Positions 22,960-31,457 of a DNA stretch of 47,019 nt are shown piece by piece. Made by a program: the position numbers and the translations under genes. Each line of letters begins with the position of its first letter. The first letter of the stretch is position 1. The notes below the pieces were generated by a model. The model did no database searches. It saw only the letters and a list, made by a program, of their open reading frames with translations, and was not told the origin of the DNA. The stretch is from the NCBI GenBank assembly GCA_021848045.1, contig JAJZNC010000018.1:1-47019 (forward strand), written 5' to 3'. Source of the stretch: an archaeon. Its GTDB lineage: Archaea > Thermoproteota > Nitrososphaeria > Nitrososphaerales > Gagatemarchaeaceae.

Positions 22960-23206
22960 TTCCTAGAATCCGCTCCAGCCCGGGACCGCTTTCGTCGTCG
23001 CAGTGCGAGTTCGGGACCGCCGGGGTATAAGCCTACGCCCGGGTTCCGTGAAACTGATAGCAGACAACTACTCCTCTGACACCCTCGCTCGTCTTGAGGT
23101 TGCCCGTGATGGATTAATAACCATCAGCCTCGATTTTCCCTCGCTTTGGCTGCGCAGCAGCACGTTCTCGGGCTCCTTTTGACAAACCAAGCCGATATCG
23201 ACCGGC
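22960..23206. other. Intergenic region between the KH gene and top6B
   Basis: 247 bases. It holds a TATA-like GTATAA (23025-23030) that reads in both directions, a TGATGG-N8-CCATCA dyad at 23107-23126 around an ATTAATAA core, and a 44-codon plus-strand open frame (GTG 23048, TGA 23180-23182) of doubtful reality. The dyad encloses an AT-rich box and so could be an operator over a promoter for top6B. Confidence 0.45.
23107..23126. promoter_or_regulatory. Inverted repeat around an AT-rich core upstream of top6B
   Basis: 6-base arms TGATGG / CCATCA flank ATTAATAA. If that core is a TATA-like box for a minus-strand start near 23090, the dyad would overlap it as an operator. Confidence 0.35.
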
Positions 23207-23779
23207 TCAGCCTCTTATCTCTGGAGACTGGTCTTCCCAGAGCAGGATGCGCTCCATCTTCCGCTTCGTCCTAGCCCGCTGGAGCATGTTGTACACCGAC
23301 TTGTGCTGGCTCCCCGCGGCGAGCTTCTCGATGGCGTCCTTCGCCAGCCTCAGCTCCGTGGGCTCGCCTATGATGGCCACGGTCTTGCCGTAGACCGAGA
23401 CGTCGCACTTCGTCAGCTCCTCTATCACCCGCCTCGACTTGCCGTGGAGCCCGATTATCCTCCCCTTGATCCTCTCGAGGCTGTTCTCGCTCTTCCCCGC
23501 AAACTCCCTGATGTCGAGTATCTCGAGCGCCAGGTCGGGGTCGAGGAGCTTGAGGGCCCTCTGCGGGGAGAAGCCCCTCGCTATCGCCTCGACTGCGTTG
23601 GTCGCCCTGAACGGGTCTGCCTCGAGGGACGTCGAGCGTATCGCAACCTCGCCGGTCTTGCCGTCTACGGCTATCGAGACGCGGCACGACTCTTCGATCT
23701 TCGACTTGGTCTCTCCCTTCTTGCCGATCAGGGCGCCCACCCTGTCGAGCGGGACGCGCAGGAGTTTCTCGAAGCTCAT
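23207..23779 (-). CDS. KH-domain RNA-binding protein (archaeal Pno1/Dim2-like)
   Basis: 190 residues with two KH modules: LRVPLDRVGALIGKKGETKSKIEESCRVSIAVDGKTGEVAI carries the GxxG loop as GKKGE, and the second contains RIIGLHGKSRRVIEELTKCDVSVYGKTVAIIG. Archaeal Pno1/Dim2 relatives help mature the small ribosomal subunit and work with Rio kinases. It overlaps the rio1 stop codon by 4 bases (ATGA), so the two are translationally coupled. The C-terminus is basic (RARTKRKMERILLWEDQ). The family is well recognised; the exact role in this organism is inferred. Confidence 0.9.
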   Translation of the reverse strand: MSFEKLLRVPLDRVGALIGKKGETKSKIEESCRVSIAVDGKTGEVAIRSTSLEADPFRATNAVEAIARGFSPQRALKLLDPDLALEILDIREFAGKSENSLERIKGRIIGLHGKSRRVIEELTKCDVSVYGKTVAIIGEPTELRLAKDAIEKLAAGSQHKSVYNMLQRARTKRKMERILLWEDQSPEIRG

Positions 23780-24645
23780 GTCAGGACCGTCTCTAGTATC
23801 TGCTCCGGGGCCTTCTCATAAACCCCTCTCTTCTTGAAGAACCTCACTACGTTGGTGACGTCGCGCAGGAGGAGCTGCCTGGACTCTGGGTGGGAGGTCA
23901 GGATCGCCGACCCCATGTCGAAGAGCACCCTCTCCTCGGGCCCCGCCTTGAAGATGTTGAACTCCGAGAGGTCTGCGTGGACCAGGCCCGCCTTGTAGAG
24001 CCTTCGGACGGTCTCGAGCGTCCACCGGTAGTCCGAGTCGTCCACCTCGGTCTCGGCGAAGACCGGCGCAGGTGCGGGGGGCGTCCCGATGAACTCCATC
24101 ACTATGATGTTGGCGTTGAAGGCGTACGGCCGGGGGACCCTGATCCCCGCCTCCGCCGCCATCCTGAGGTTCTTGAACTCCTTCTGGACCCAGAGCCTGA
24201 TCATCTGCCTCACCGAGCTGGGGAGCCTCTGGAACCGCCTGTCGCCCGCCACGTACCTCATCCTCTTCTTGAACTCCGCCGCGGCGGTGAGGTAGATCTT
24301 CACCGCCCGGGGGCTCCCGTCGGGGGCAACCCCCCAGTAGACTCGGGCCTCCTTCCCGGCCCTCACCACCCCGTTGAGATACGACAGGTCCCCCCTCGCG
24401 ATCATCTCGCTCAGCGCGAAGTTGGTGGCCTTGTCGAAGACCTCCTCGACCGTCTTCCTTTCGTTCGAGTCGTGCCTGAGCCGCCTGTTCTCGCGCTCGT
24501 TCCTCCTGATGCGCTCCCTTAGCCCCGCCCCCTGCTCGACGTCTCCCTCCGTGAGGGCTCCGCGCTCGGCCTCGAGGCTGTCCTCTAGCGCTTCGTCGTC
24601 CTGCTCGGGCCCTTCCAATGTCCGGCTCGAGGTGGGGCTCCCCAT
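23776..24645 (-). CDS. rio1: RIO1-type serine protein kinase
   Basis: 289 residues from the ATG at 24645; a longer frame to 24729 runs into the promoter. Kinase features are the flexible ATP loop NGVVRAGKEARVYWGVAPDG, the lysine in RAVKIYLTAAAEFK, the catalytic loop AGLVHADLSEFNIF, and the metal Asp in RVLFDMGSAIL, all typical of Rio1. An acidic, coiled N-terminus of about 70 residues precedes it. Rio1 acts in late small-subunit maturation. A TATA-like box at 24691-24698 and the palindrome at 24702-24722 sit in the divergent region with grpE. Confidence 0.93.
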   Translation of the reverse strand: MGSPTSSRTLEGPEQDDEALEDSLEAERGALTEGDVEQGAGLRERIRRNERENRRLRHDSNERKTVEEVFDKATNFALSEMIARGDLSYLNGVVRAGKEARVYWGVAPDGSPRAVKIYLTAAAEFKKRMRYVAGDRRFQRLPSSVRQMIRLWVQKEFKNLRMAAEAGIRVPRPYAFNANIIVMEFIGTPPAPAPVFAETEVDDSDYRWTLETVRRLYKAGLVHADLSEFNIFKAGPEERVLFDMGSAILTSHPESRQLLLRDVTNVVRFFKKRGVYEKAPEQILETVLT

Positions 24646-24701
24646 ATAGGCTTGTGATCGGGGGTCGGGGACGTAGGGCGAGAGGCAAGCTTTATTTAGG
24701 G

Positions 24702-24722
24702 TATACAACACAAAGTTGTATA
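24702..24722. promoter_or_regulatory. 21-base perfect palindrome between rio1 and grpE-dnaK-dnaJ
   Basis: TATACAAC and GTTGTATA flank a 5-base spacer ACAAA with no mismatch. The right arm (TTGTATAG) itself looks like a TATA box for grpE, and the left side abuts the rio1 TATA-like box, so a protein bound here could control both directions. The CAAC-N5-GTTG layout resembles the heat-shock regulator sites described in Archaeoglobus (CTAAC-N5-GTTAG), but identity of the regulator is not known. Confidence 0.6.
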
Positions 24723-24779
24723 GTGTCAACGTTCATGCTAGTCTCGAGCCCGACTGCGGCCGGCGCGCCCCTGGAAAGG

Positions 24780-24792
24780 GTTTTAGTAAAAC
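24780..24792 (+). promoter_or_regulatory. GTTTTA-G-TAAAAC dyad, second possible grpE promoter element
   Basis: A perfect 13-base dyad containing an AT-rich TATA-like box 30-40 bases before the GTG at 24821. It may be the core promoter, with the symmetric sequence as an operator. Confidence 0.45.
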
Positions 24793-24871
24793 TCCTTACG
24801 CGAGGGGGTCCGGACCCGCGGTGACCCATGTGAACCCGAGCGAGAACGAAAGCCAAGGAGAGGGCAACGAC

Positions 24872-25423
24872 ATGAAGACCTCGTCCATGGTGAAGGAGCA
24901 GGAGGCGAAGGCGATAAAGTCTGACCTCGCCCGTCTCGAGAGCACCCTCGACGAGGAGCGGAGACGGAACGACGAGCTCCTCACGAACCTCAGGTACCTC
25001 CAGGCGGACTTTGAGAACTACAGGAAGCGGGTCGACCGCGAGATACGCGAGCTTGAGGAGTTCTCGACCCTCGGCCTGGTCCGCAAGCTCGTCCCCGTCC
25101 TCGACGACCTCGAGCTCGCGGTCGCCTCTGCCACCAAGGCGGCAGACCAGGGAATCGTCGAAGGCGTGAAGATGGTCCAGAAGAACCTCGGCTCGGCCCT
25201 AGCGAGCGAGGGGCTCGAGGAGATCAGGGCGGTCGGGAAGCCGTTCGACCCCTCGGCGCACGAGGCCGTCGACAAGGTGCAGGGCAAGGACAACCCGGAG
25301 GACATGGTGGTCGAGGAGATGAGGAAGGGGTACACTTTCAAGGGCAAGGTTCTCAGGCCGAGCGCCGTGAAGGTGGAGCTCGCGGCGAGAGCCGAGGGGC
25401 GCAGCGAGGAGGGACTGCAATGA
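24872..25423 (+). CDS. grpE: Nucleotide exchange factor GrpE
   Basis: 183 residues from the ATG at 24872, which has a GGAGAGGG ribosome-site-like sequence 8 bases before it. A GTG at 24821 would add 17 polar residues and would match a leaderless start from the dyad promoter, so both starts may be used. The long N-terminal coiled coil ([42 protein letters not shown]) and the beta-wing segment (FDPSAHEAV...[24 protein letters not shown]) are typical. GrpE releases ADP from DnaK. The stop overlaps the dnaK ATG (ATGA). Confidence 0.93.
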   Translation: MKTSSMVKEQEAKAIKSDLARLESTLDEERRRNDELLTNLRYLQADFENYRKRVDREIRELEEFSTLGLVRKLVPVLDDLELAVASATKAADQGIVEGVKMVQKNLGSALASEGLEEIRAVGKPFDPSAHEAVDKVQGKDNPEDMVVEEMRKGYTFKGKVLRPSAVKVELAARAEGRSEEGLQ

Positions 25424-27306
25424 GCAAGCCCGGATCTCCCGGGGCGAGGGAGAAGATAATCGGGATCGACCTAGGGACGACGAACTCAGCCGCGGCGGTG
25501 ATGGAGGCAGGCAGGCCCGTGGTCATCCCCAGCGCGGAGGGGCAGACGGTCGCCGGCAAGATGTTCCCGTCAGTGGTGGCCTTCACGCAGGACGGGCAGC
25601 TCCTGGTAGGGGAGCCCGCGAAGAGACAGGTCGTGACCAACCCTGAGGGGACGATATTCGAGATAAAGAGGAAGATGGGCACCGACTACAAGGTCCGGAT
25701 AGCCGGGAAGGAGTTCACCCCTCAGCAGATAAGCGCCTTCGTCCTCCAGAAGATAAAGAAGGACACCGAGACCTTCCTCGGGTATCCGGTCAGGAAGGCG
25801 GTCATCACCGTCCCCGCCCACTTCAACGACAACCAGAGGCAGGCGACGAAGGACGCGGGAGAGATCGCCGGCCTCGAGGTGGTCCGGATCATCAACGAGC
25901 CCACCGCGGCCTGCCTCGCCTACGGCCTCGACAAGGCGGACAAGGAGATGAAGGTCCTGGTCTTCAGCTTCGGCGGCGGGACCCACGACGTCACGGTGAT
26001 GGAGTTCGGGGGCGGGGTGTTCCAGGTACTCTCGACCAGCGGCGACACCCAGACCGGCGGCGCCGACGTGGACTACGCCATCGTCAACCTCATAGCCGGC
26101 GACTTTAGGTCGAAGACCGGCATCGACCTCAGGAACGACCGGACCGCGATGACCCGCCTCAAGGAGGCGGCCGAGAGGGCGAAGATCGAGCTATCCAACA
26201 TCATCTCGACCGACATCGACCTCCCGTTCATAGCGAGCGACTCGACGGGGACGAAGAACCTGCACTTCACCCTCACCAGGGCCAAGCTCGAGGAGCTGGC
26301 GGGCCCCATCGTCTCAAAGGTCGAGGAGCCGATCACCCGCGTCATCACCGACGCCAAGCTGACGCCCAAGGACATCGACAAGGTCATCCTCATCGGAGGC
26401 ATGACGAGGATGCCCCTCGTCAGGCAGAAGGTCGAGCAGGTCATGGGCAAGCCGGCCGAGAGGGGGGTCGACCCCATGGAGGCGGTGGCCATAGGCGCGT
26501 CGATCCAGGGCGCAGTCCTCGCGGGGGAGGTCAAGGACATCCTCCTCCTCGACGTGACCCCGCTCTCTCTCGGGGTCGAGACCCTCGGGAACATCACCGC
26601 CAAGGTTATCGACAGGAACACCACCATCCCTGTCAAGAAGAGCCAGACGTTCACCACGGCGGCGGACATGCAGACCGCCGTCACGATACACGTCGTCCAG
26701 GGGGAGAGGTCGATGGCCGCCGACAACATCTCGCTGGGTATGTTCAACCTCGAGGGGATCCCGCCCGCGCCGAGGGGCGTCCCGCAGATCGAGGTCACCT
26801 TCGACATCGACGCCAACGGGATACTCAACGTCACCGCCCACGACAAGGGCACGGGCAAGGAGGCGAGGATAACCATCTCCGCCTCGACGAAGCTCTCGAA
26901 GGACGAGAAGGAGAAGATGGTCGCCCAGGCGGAGCAGTACGCGGAGCAGGACAAGAAGAAGATGGAGGAGGCGCAGGTGATGAACGACGCCGACTCGCTC
27001 CTCTACACCGCCGAGAGGACCAAGACCGACCTCGCCGGGAAGATCAGCAAGGAGTCCGAGGACAAGATAACCGCCGCCGCGGCCGAGCTCAGGAAGGCCG
27101 TGGAGTCGAAGGACGCCGCGGGGGTGAAGGACAAGTCGGAAGCCCTCCGGAAGGTCCTCCAGGAGGTCGGGCAGGCGGTGTACCAGCAGCAGGCGCCGGC
27201 CGGCGGACCACCGCCCGGCGGGGCGACCGGACAGTCGGAGGCACCTCCGGGCCAGGGCCCGATGACGGACGCCGACTACAAGGTCGTCGATGAGGATAAA
27301 AGCTGA
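25420..27306 (+). CDS. dnaK: Chaperone DnaK (Hsp70) with Ser in place of a catalytic Asp
   Basis: 628 residues, normal length. The ATPase domain has [16 protein letters not shown], the [17 protein letters not shown] loop, and [14 protein letters not shown]. The interdomain linker [18 protein letters not shown], the substrate domain and a Gly/Pro-rich tail ending [15 protein letters not shown] follow. The second phosphate loop reads [18 protein letters not shown], whereas Hsp70 proteins have Asp (FD[LF]GGGT, Asp199 of bovine Hsc70) at the place of Ser183 here. That Asp takes part in ATP hydrolysis. The codon is AGC, so two base changes away from GAC. The gene sits in the grpE-dnaK-dnaJ operon and otherwise looks intact. 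Confidence 0.95.
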   Translation: MSKPGSPGAREKIIGIDLGTTNSAAAVMEAGRPVVIPSAEGQTVAGKMFPSVVAFTQDGQLLVGEPAKRQVVTNPEGTIFEIKRKMGTDYKVRIAGKEFTPQQISAFVLQKIKKDTETFLGYPVRKAVITVPAHFNDNQRQATKDAGEIAGLEVVRIINEPTAACLAYGLDKADKEMKVLVFSFGGGTHDVTVMEFGGGVFQVLSTSGDTQTGGADVDYAIVNLIAGDFRSKTGIDLRNDRTAMTRLKEAAERAKIELSNIISTDIDLPFIASDSTGTKNLHFTLTRAKLEELAGPIVSKVEEPITRVITDAKLTPKDIDKVILIGGMTRMPLVRQKVEQVMGKPAERGVDPMEAVAIGASIQGAVLAGEVKDILLLDVTPLSLGVETLGNITAKVIDRNTTIPVKKSQTFTTAADMQTAVTIHVVQGERSMAADNISLGMFNLEGIPPAPRGVPQIEVTFDIDANGILNVTAHDKGTGKEARITISASTKLSKDEKEKMVAQAEQYAEQDKKKMEEAQVMNDADSLLYTAERTKTDLAGKISKESEDKITAAAAELRKAVESKDAAGVKDKSEALRKVLQEVGQAVYQQQAPAGGPPPGGATGQSEAPPGQGPMTDADYKVVDEDKS

Positions 27307-27328
27307 CCCAGAAAAGTGACGGCCGACT

Positions 27329-28432
27329 GTGAGCAGCGCCTCCTCCCGGGACTTTTATGACGTCCTTGGGGTATCCAAGTCGGCCAGCAAGGACGACATC
27401 AAGGCAGCCTATCGGAAGATGGCGATGCAGTACCATCCCGACAGGAACAAGTCCCCCGAGGCGGAGGGGAGGTTCAAGGAGCTCTCGGAGGCCTACGCCG
27501 TCCTCTCCGACGACGAGAAGCGCAAGCAATACGACACCTACGGGCGGGAGGGCATAGACCAGAGGTACAGCCAGGAGGACATATTCCGGGGCGCCGACTT
27601 CCAGGACATCTTCCGGGGCTCGGGCTTCGGGTTCGGCGGGGGGTTCGACGACCTGCTCGGGGCGTTCTTCGGGCAGGGGGCCGGGAGGAGGTCGGGGCCC
27701 AGGCGGGGCAACGACCTCACGATGCACCTCCAGGTGAGGCTCGAGGACGTCGTGAACGACCTCACCAAGGAGGTCGAGATCCCCCGGATGGAGGCCTGTC
27801 CCACCTGCGGCGGGAACGGGGCTGCCCCCGGGACGAGCCCGAAGAGGTGCCCACAGTGCGGGGGCGCGGGCCAGGTGCAGAAGATGCAGAACGCGGGCTT
27901 CGCCAGGTTCATCCGGGTGGAGACCTGCGGCAGGTGCAAGGGGACGGGCACGCTTGTGGAGAACCCCTGCAAAGAGTGCAGGGGCAGCGGGAAGGTCAGG
28001 CGGCAGCGGCGGCTGAGCATCCGCATCCCGGCGGGGGTGGACGACGGCCATACGCTGAGGCTCAGGGGCGAGGGGGAGGCGGGCGACGCGGGGACGCCGC
28101 CCGGCGACCTGTACGTCGTGGTCAACATCCCGGAGCATCCTATCTTCAAGAGGAACGAGAGCGACATCTTCGTCGAGGCGCGGGTCAACGCGGTCGACGC
28201 GATGCTGGGGACCCAGGTCAGGATCCCGACCCTCTTCGGGGACGTCATGCTCGACGTCCCTCCCGGCACTCAGTCCGGAGAGCGCTTCAAGGTCAAGGGC
28301 AAGGGGCTGCCGAGGCTCGGGTTCGGCAAAGGCGACGAGTACGTCGTGGTCACGGTGGAGATCCCGAAGAGCCTGAGCGGGAAGCAGAAGGAGCTCCTGA
28401 GGGAGATCCAGCGCGAAGGCAAGATAAGGTAG
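27329..28432 (+). CDS. dnaJ: Chaperone DnaJ (Hsp40), class A
   Basis: 367 residues, GTG start 22 bases after dnaK. The J domain has the HPD motif at residues 36-38, followed by a Gly/Phe-rich region (FRGSGFGFGGGFDDLLGAFFG), four CxxCxGxG zinc repeats (CPTCGGNG, CPQCGGAG, CGRCKGTG, CKECRGSG) and the beta-sandwich substrate domains with RIPAGVDDGHTLRLRGEGEAG. It stimulates DnaK ATPase and delivers clients. The gene set and order match bacterial-type operons that entered archaea by transfer. Confidence 0.95.
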   Translation: MSSASSRDFYDVLGVSKSASKDDIKAAYRKMAMQYHPDRNKSPEAEGRFKELSEAYAVLSDDEKRKQYDTYGREGIDQRYSQEDIFRGADFQDIFRGSGFGFGGGFDDLLGAFFGQGAGRRSGPRRGNDLTMHLQVRLEDVVNDLTKEVEIPRMEACPTCGGNGAAPGTSPKRCPQCGGAGQVQKMQNAGFARFIRVETCGRCKGTGTLVENPCKECRGSGKVRRQRRLSIRIPAGVDDGHTLRLRGEGEAGDAGTPPGDLYVVVNIPEHPIFKRNESDIFVEARVNAVDAMLGTQVRIPTLFGDVMLDVPPGTQSGERFKVKGKGLPRLGFGKGDEYVVVTVEIPKSLSGKQKELLREIQREGKIR

Positions 28433-28444
28433 GGCGGACCCGGC

Positions 28445-28729
28445 TCAGAACTTGTAGATCATCAGGAAGGGGACGCCCTGGACCACCCGGACGGCCTGCG
28501 GCGAGCCCAGCTTGTTCGCGAGCGCTATCCCCACCGACATCTTCCCGGCCAGGCTTATCATCGAGGACCCCCTCAAGAGCCTCATGGTCTCCTCCTCCCC
28601 GACAAGGTCGCCCCCGTAGAAGTCCTTCGAGATGTGCATCTTCAGCTCCCCCTCGACCAGGGTCTTGCCTATCAGGTCGGCGTCGCACACGTTGACCACG
28701 CTCGAGTTCTTCCACGCGATGCTCCGCAC
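28445..28729 (-). CDS. DUF424 family protein
   Basis: 94 residues from a GTG, the only start in the short frame. It contains VCDADLIGKTLVEGELKMHISKDFYGGDLVGEEETMRLLRG...GIALANKLG...GVPFLMI, the pattern of the archaeal DUF424 family. Its function is unknown, but in many archaea it is beside translation factor genes. Here it lies 23 bases downstream of aIF2-beta on the same strand, so it is likely to be co-transcribed. Confidence 0.85.
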   Translation of the reverse strand: MRSIAWKNSSVVNVCDADLIGKTLVEGELKMHISKDFYGGDLVGEEETMRLLRGSSMISLAGKMSVGIALANKLGSPQAVRVVQGVPFLMIYKF

Positions 28730-28752
28730 GGAGAACTGCCCCGCGGGCGTTG

Positions 28753-29169
28753 TCAGTTCACCCTGGCGCTAGACCTTGCACCGCAGGCCTCGCAGACCCT
28801 GAAGTGGAGCCTGCTCTCCGTGACTATGTGGGTGTCCGGGCTGCCGCAGACCGGGCAAGTGACGTTGTCGGCCATGTACCTCTGGAAGAGCTGGATGAAC
28901 GACTGCTTGTCCTTCCTGCCGATGAAGATGCCTCTGTCGCCGTCGAGGGACGCCGCCGTGGCCAGCTCCTTTGCCAGGTACATCAGGAGCCTGTCCGGGT
29001 CCCTCCTCATCAGCTTCGGGTACTCCGAGTAGTTCCTGAGGATGGTCTTGTTCCCCACCCAGAGGACCTGCGGCTCGGGGATCTCCAGCCTGTTCTGAGT
29101 GGACTTGTGCGCGGTCCTCTCGAGCGTGGCCTGGGCTCGGGCGAGCAGCTCGTCGTACTGTCTTGGCAT
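28753..29169 (-). CDS. Translation initiation factor aIF2 subunit beta
   Basis: 138 residues, the usual archaeal length. It has the N-terminal helix for binding the gamma subunit (YDELLARAQATL), the core NKTILRNYSEYPKLMRRDPDRLLMYLAKELATAASLDGDRGIFIGRKDKQSF, and a C-terminal zinc ribbon CPVCGSPDTHIV...FRVCEACGA. aIF2 brings initiator tRNA to the small subunit. The start is about 35 bases from a TATA-like box at 29200-29208. An 11-base dyad ACCTC-A-GAGGT (29191-29201) overlaps that box. Confidence 0.93.
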   Translation of the reverse strand: MPRQYDELLARAQATLERTAHKSTQNRLEIPEPQVLWVGNKTILRNYSEYPKLMRRDPDRLLMYLAKELATAASLDGDRGIFIGRKDKQSFIQLFQRYMADNVTCPVCGSPDTHIVTESRLHFRVCEACGARSSARVN

Positions 29170-29282
29170 CGGGTCGTTCGGCGATTTTCCACCTCAGAGG
29201 TATTTCAACTCTTCTGGGAGCCCCAAGGGTCGCCGCGCCGCCGGGTCGGGACGATGCCGAGCCGAGCGGAAGCGCCGCCTCA

Positions 29283-29942
29283 CTAGGGACGCTCGGTCGC
29301 AGGTGGCCCGGGAGCCGCCTCGGGTGCACCCCCCTCCTTCCTGGCGTCCCTCGAGAGGACGACGTCGGACGCCCTGCCCAGCTGCGGCTCCTCCACCGCC
29401 TTGCGTATGTCCTCCCCCTCCCTGGCGTTGGCGGCCTTCATGGCCTTGCAGTACTCCTCGGTCAGCCTGAACGACTCCTCGCCCATCTCCCCTGCGAGGA
29501 ACTGGACCCTCACCATCGAGAGGAACAGGTCGATCGACTCGTCCTCCCTCTCGAGGTCGTCGAGCCGTGCGAGGATCCTCGCCGCCAGCTGGTCGTGCGT
29601 CCCCCTGACCGCCGCCAGCCTCGAATGGAGGGCGGCGTAGGCGTCCTGGGGGATCTCCTTCCTCTCGACCATCCCCTCGAGCGCGGCGAGGCGGCGCTCC
29701 AATGACGCCCCGGCGATGCCTGCTCGCCCCGCCTCGGCCTTCCACTCGGGCATCACCTCGAGCTCGTCCCTGTCCGAGACGACGATCTCGGGCGAGATCT
29801 CGACGAACGACCCCGCCCTGTCGACGCCTATCGATGCCACGTCGCCGCCGAGGTCGAAGACGACGCCGACCGCCCTGCCGAGCTCCCTACCGTAGATGTC
29901 ACGGACGACCTTCCCTACCCAGCCCGACCCCTCGGCTACCAT
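29283..29942 (-). CDS. CdvA-like cell-division protein (PRC barrel plus coiled coil)
   Basis: 219 residues. The N-terminal 70 residues form a PRC-barrel-like strand set (VGKVVRDIYGRELGRAVGVVFDLGGDVASIGVDRAGSFVEISPEIVVSDRDELEVMPEWKAE). A long helical region from about residue 75 to 190 with heptad character follows, and then a low-complexity tail. This is the layout of CdvA, the membrane/DNA-binding protein that recruits the archaeal ESCRT-III-like CdvB ring. Identity is by architecture; no CdvB or CdvC gene is in the window. It is divergent from the MTA phosphorylase gene. Confidence 0.65.
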   Translation of the reverse strand: MVAEGSGWVGKVVRDIYGRELGRAVGVVFDLGGDVASIGVDRAGSFVEISPEIVVSDRDELEVMPEWKAEAGRAGIAGASLERRLAALEGMVERKEIPQDAYAALHSRLAAVRGTHDQLAARILARLDDLEREDESIDLFLSMVRVQFLAGEMGEESFRLTEEYCKAMKAANAREGEDIRKAVEEPQLGRASDVVLSRDARKEGGAPEAAPGPPATERP

Positions 29943-30012
29943 GAGGCGCCTGCCGGAGGTGGGGGCTGGAGGTAGTTATCGTTTCACACGCCGCCCCACC
30001 GTGGCTTCAAAG

Positions 30013-30019
30013 ATTTTAA
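30013..30019 (+). promoter_or_regulatory. TATA-like box of the MTA phosphorylase gene
   Basis: ATTTTAA centred 27 bases before the GTG at 30043; it decides that GTG as the leaderless start over upstream in-frame codons. Confidence 0.6.
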
Positions 30020-30042
30020 GGCAAACTCCCAACCGGTCGAAC

Positions 30043-30846
30043 GTGAAAGGAGCTAGCGTCGGGGTAATCGGCGGTTCGGGTTTCTACAAGTTCATGCAGA
30101 CGAAGGAGGCGTCAAGGCAGGAGACGCCCTACGGGAGCCCCAGCGCGACCGTGAAGCTCTCTGTGGTGAAGGGCAAGCGCGTCGCCTTCCTGCCGCGGCA
30201 CGGCGAGCACCACCAGTTCCCCCCGCACGCGGTACCGTACCGGGCGAACCTCTTCGCCCTGAAGCGGCTCGGGGTGGAGCGGGTCTACGGGCCGACCGCT
30301 GTGGGGAGCCTGAAGCCTGGGATAAAGCCGGGGGACTTCGTGGTCTCCGACCAGTTCGTGAACTTCACGAACGGCCGGAAGGACACCTACTTCGATGGCC
30401 CGGAGACCGCCCACGTGGGCTCGGCCGACCCCTACTGCCCTGAGCTGAGGGCGCTGGTGGTCGAGGCGTCGAAGGGGCTGGGCATCAAGGTCCACACGAA
30501 GGGCACGGTCGTTGTGATCCAGGGCCCGAGGTTCTCGACGAGGGCGGAGAGCAGGTTCTTCCGAGCCCAGGGCTGGGACATCATCAACATGACCCAGTAT
30601 CCAGAGGCGATCCTCGCCAGAGAGCAGGAGATGTGCTACGCGAACATCTCGCTCGTCACGGACTACGACGTCGGCGTCGAGGGTGACCCTGACGTCAAGC
30701 CCGTCAGCAACGACGAGGTGATGAGGGTCTTCAACGCGAACCTGGAGAAGCTGAGGACCCTGCTGCTGAAGGCGATCGAGCTCACGCCCGCCAAGAGGTC
30801 GTGCGACTGCGGCTCGGCGATGAAGAACGCGAGGATCAGCGCATGA
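30043..30846 (+). CDS. mtnP: S-methyl-5'-thioadenosine phosphorylase
   Basis: 267 residues from the GTG at 30043, placed 27 bases after a TATA-like box; the frame upstream to 29896 is non-coding. The enzyme splits methylthioadenosine with phosphate into adenine and methylthioribose-1-phosphate. Motifs are GVIGGSGFYKFM with the phosphate loop, LPRHGEHHQFPPHAVPYRANLFALKRLGVERV, and VVIQGPRFSTRAESRFFRAQGWDIINMTQYPEAILAREQEMCYANISLVTDYDVG. The stop overlaps the next gene's ATG (ATGA), matching adenine release and re-use. Confidence 0.92.
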   Translation: MKGASVGVIGGSGFYKFMQTKEASRQETPYGSPSATVKLSVVKGKRVAFLPRHGEHHQFPPHAVPYRANLFALKRLGVERVYGPTAVGSLKPGIKPGDFVVSDQFVNFTNGRKDTYFDGPETAHVGSADPYCPELRALVVEASKGLGIKVHTKGTVVVIQGPRFSTRAESRFFRAQGWDIINMTQYPEAILAREQEMCYANISLVTDYDVGVEGDPDVKPVSNDEVMRVFNANLEKLRTLLLKAIELTPAKRSCDCGSAMKNARISA

Positions 30847-31403
30847 GCGGGCGCTCCGGGCGGGCCGAGGTGCAGGCCGAGTTCAAGCGCGCGATAAGGA
30901 GGATCCCTGACTTCCCCAAGAAGGGCATCGTCTTCAGGGACATCACCACCCTCTGGAAGGACGGGGTGCTGCTCAAGCGGTCGACGGACGTCCTCTACGA
31001 CCACTACAAGGGGAAGAAGGTCGACGCGGTGATGGGGATCGAGGCTAGGGGGTTCGTCGTCGGGGCCCCCCTTGCAGAGAGGCTAGGGGTGGGCTTCGTC
31101 CCGCTGCGGAAGGTGGGCAAGCTCCCCGGCGAGAAGGTCTCGGAGAGCTACGAGCTGGAGTACGGGACGGCCACGCTGGAGATACACAGGGACGCGATAC
31201 GGCGCGGCGAGAGGGTCCTCATCGTCGACGACCTCATAGCGACCGGGGGGACAGCCCTGGCGGCCGCCAAGCTAGTCAAGGTCCTCCGGGGGGTGGTCGC
31301 GGGCTTCGGCTTCGTCGTCGAGCTCAGCTTCCTGAACGGCCGGCGGACCCTCAAGGGCTACGACGTCTTCTCCGTGGTCGAGTACTCCTCCGAAGAGGAG
31401 TGA
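30843..31403 (+). CDS. apt: Adenine phosphoribosyltransferase
   Basis: 186 residues from the ATG at 30843, overlapping the phosphorylase stop. It turns adenine and PRPP into AMP. Visible are RRIPDFPKKGIVFRDITTLWKDG, VMGIEARGFVVGAPLAERLGVGFVPLRKVGKLPGEKVSESYELEYG, and the PRPP loop RVLIVDDLIATGGTALAA. It is translationally coupled to the MTA phosphorylase, so adenine freed from methylthioadenosine is salvaged directly. Confidence 0.93.
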   Translation: MSGRSGRAEVQAEFKRAIRRIPDFPKKGIVFRDITTLWKDGVLLKRSTDVLYDHYKGKKVDAVMGIEARGFVVGAPLAERLGVGFVPLRKVGKLPGEKVSESYELEYGTATLEIHRDAIRRGERVLIVDDLIATGGTALAAAKLVKVLRGVVAGFGFVVELSFLNGRRTLKGYDVFSVVEYSSEEE

Positions 31404-31421
31404 CCCCTTCGCTTCGGCGGC

Positions 31422-31430
31422 TTTAATAAT
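31422..31430 (+). promoter_or_regulatory. TATA-like box of ahcY
   Basis: TTTAATAAT centred 32 bases before the ATG at 31458; the leader would be only a few bases. Confidence 0.55.
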
Positions 31431-31457
31431 CCAACTTCGAACGGATGGCCGAAACAC

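Noticed and set aside
23030-23200. Box C/D-like guide RNA upstream of top6B
   Set aside because: A GTGATGG and CTGA elements occur but the boxes are imperfect and the order does not make a C-D'-C'-D pattern.
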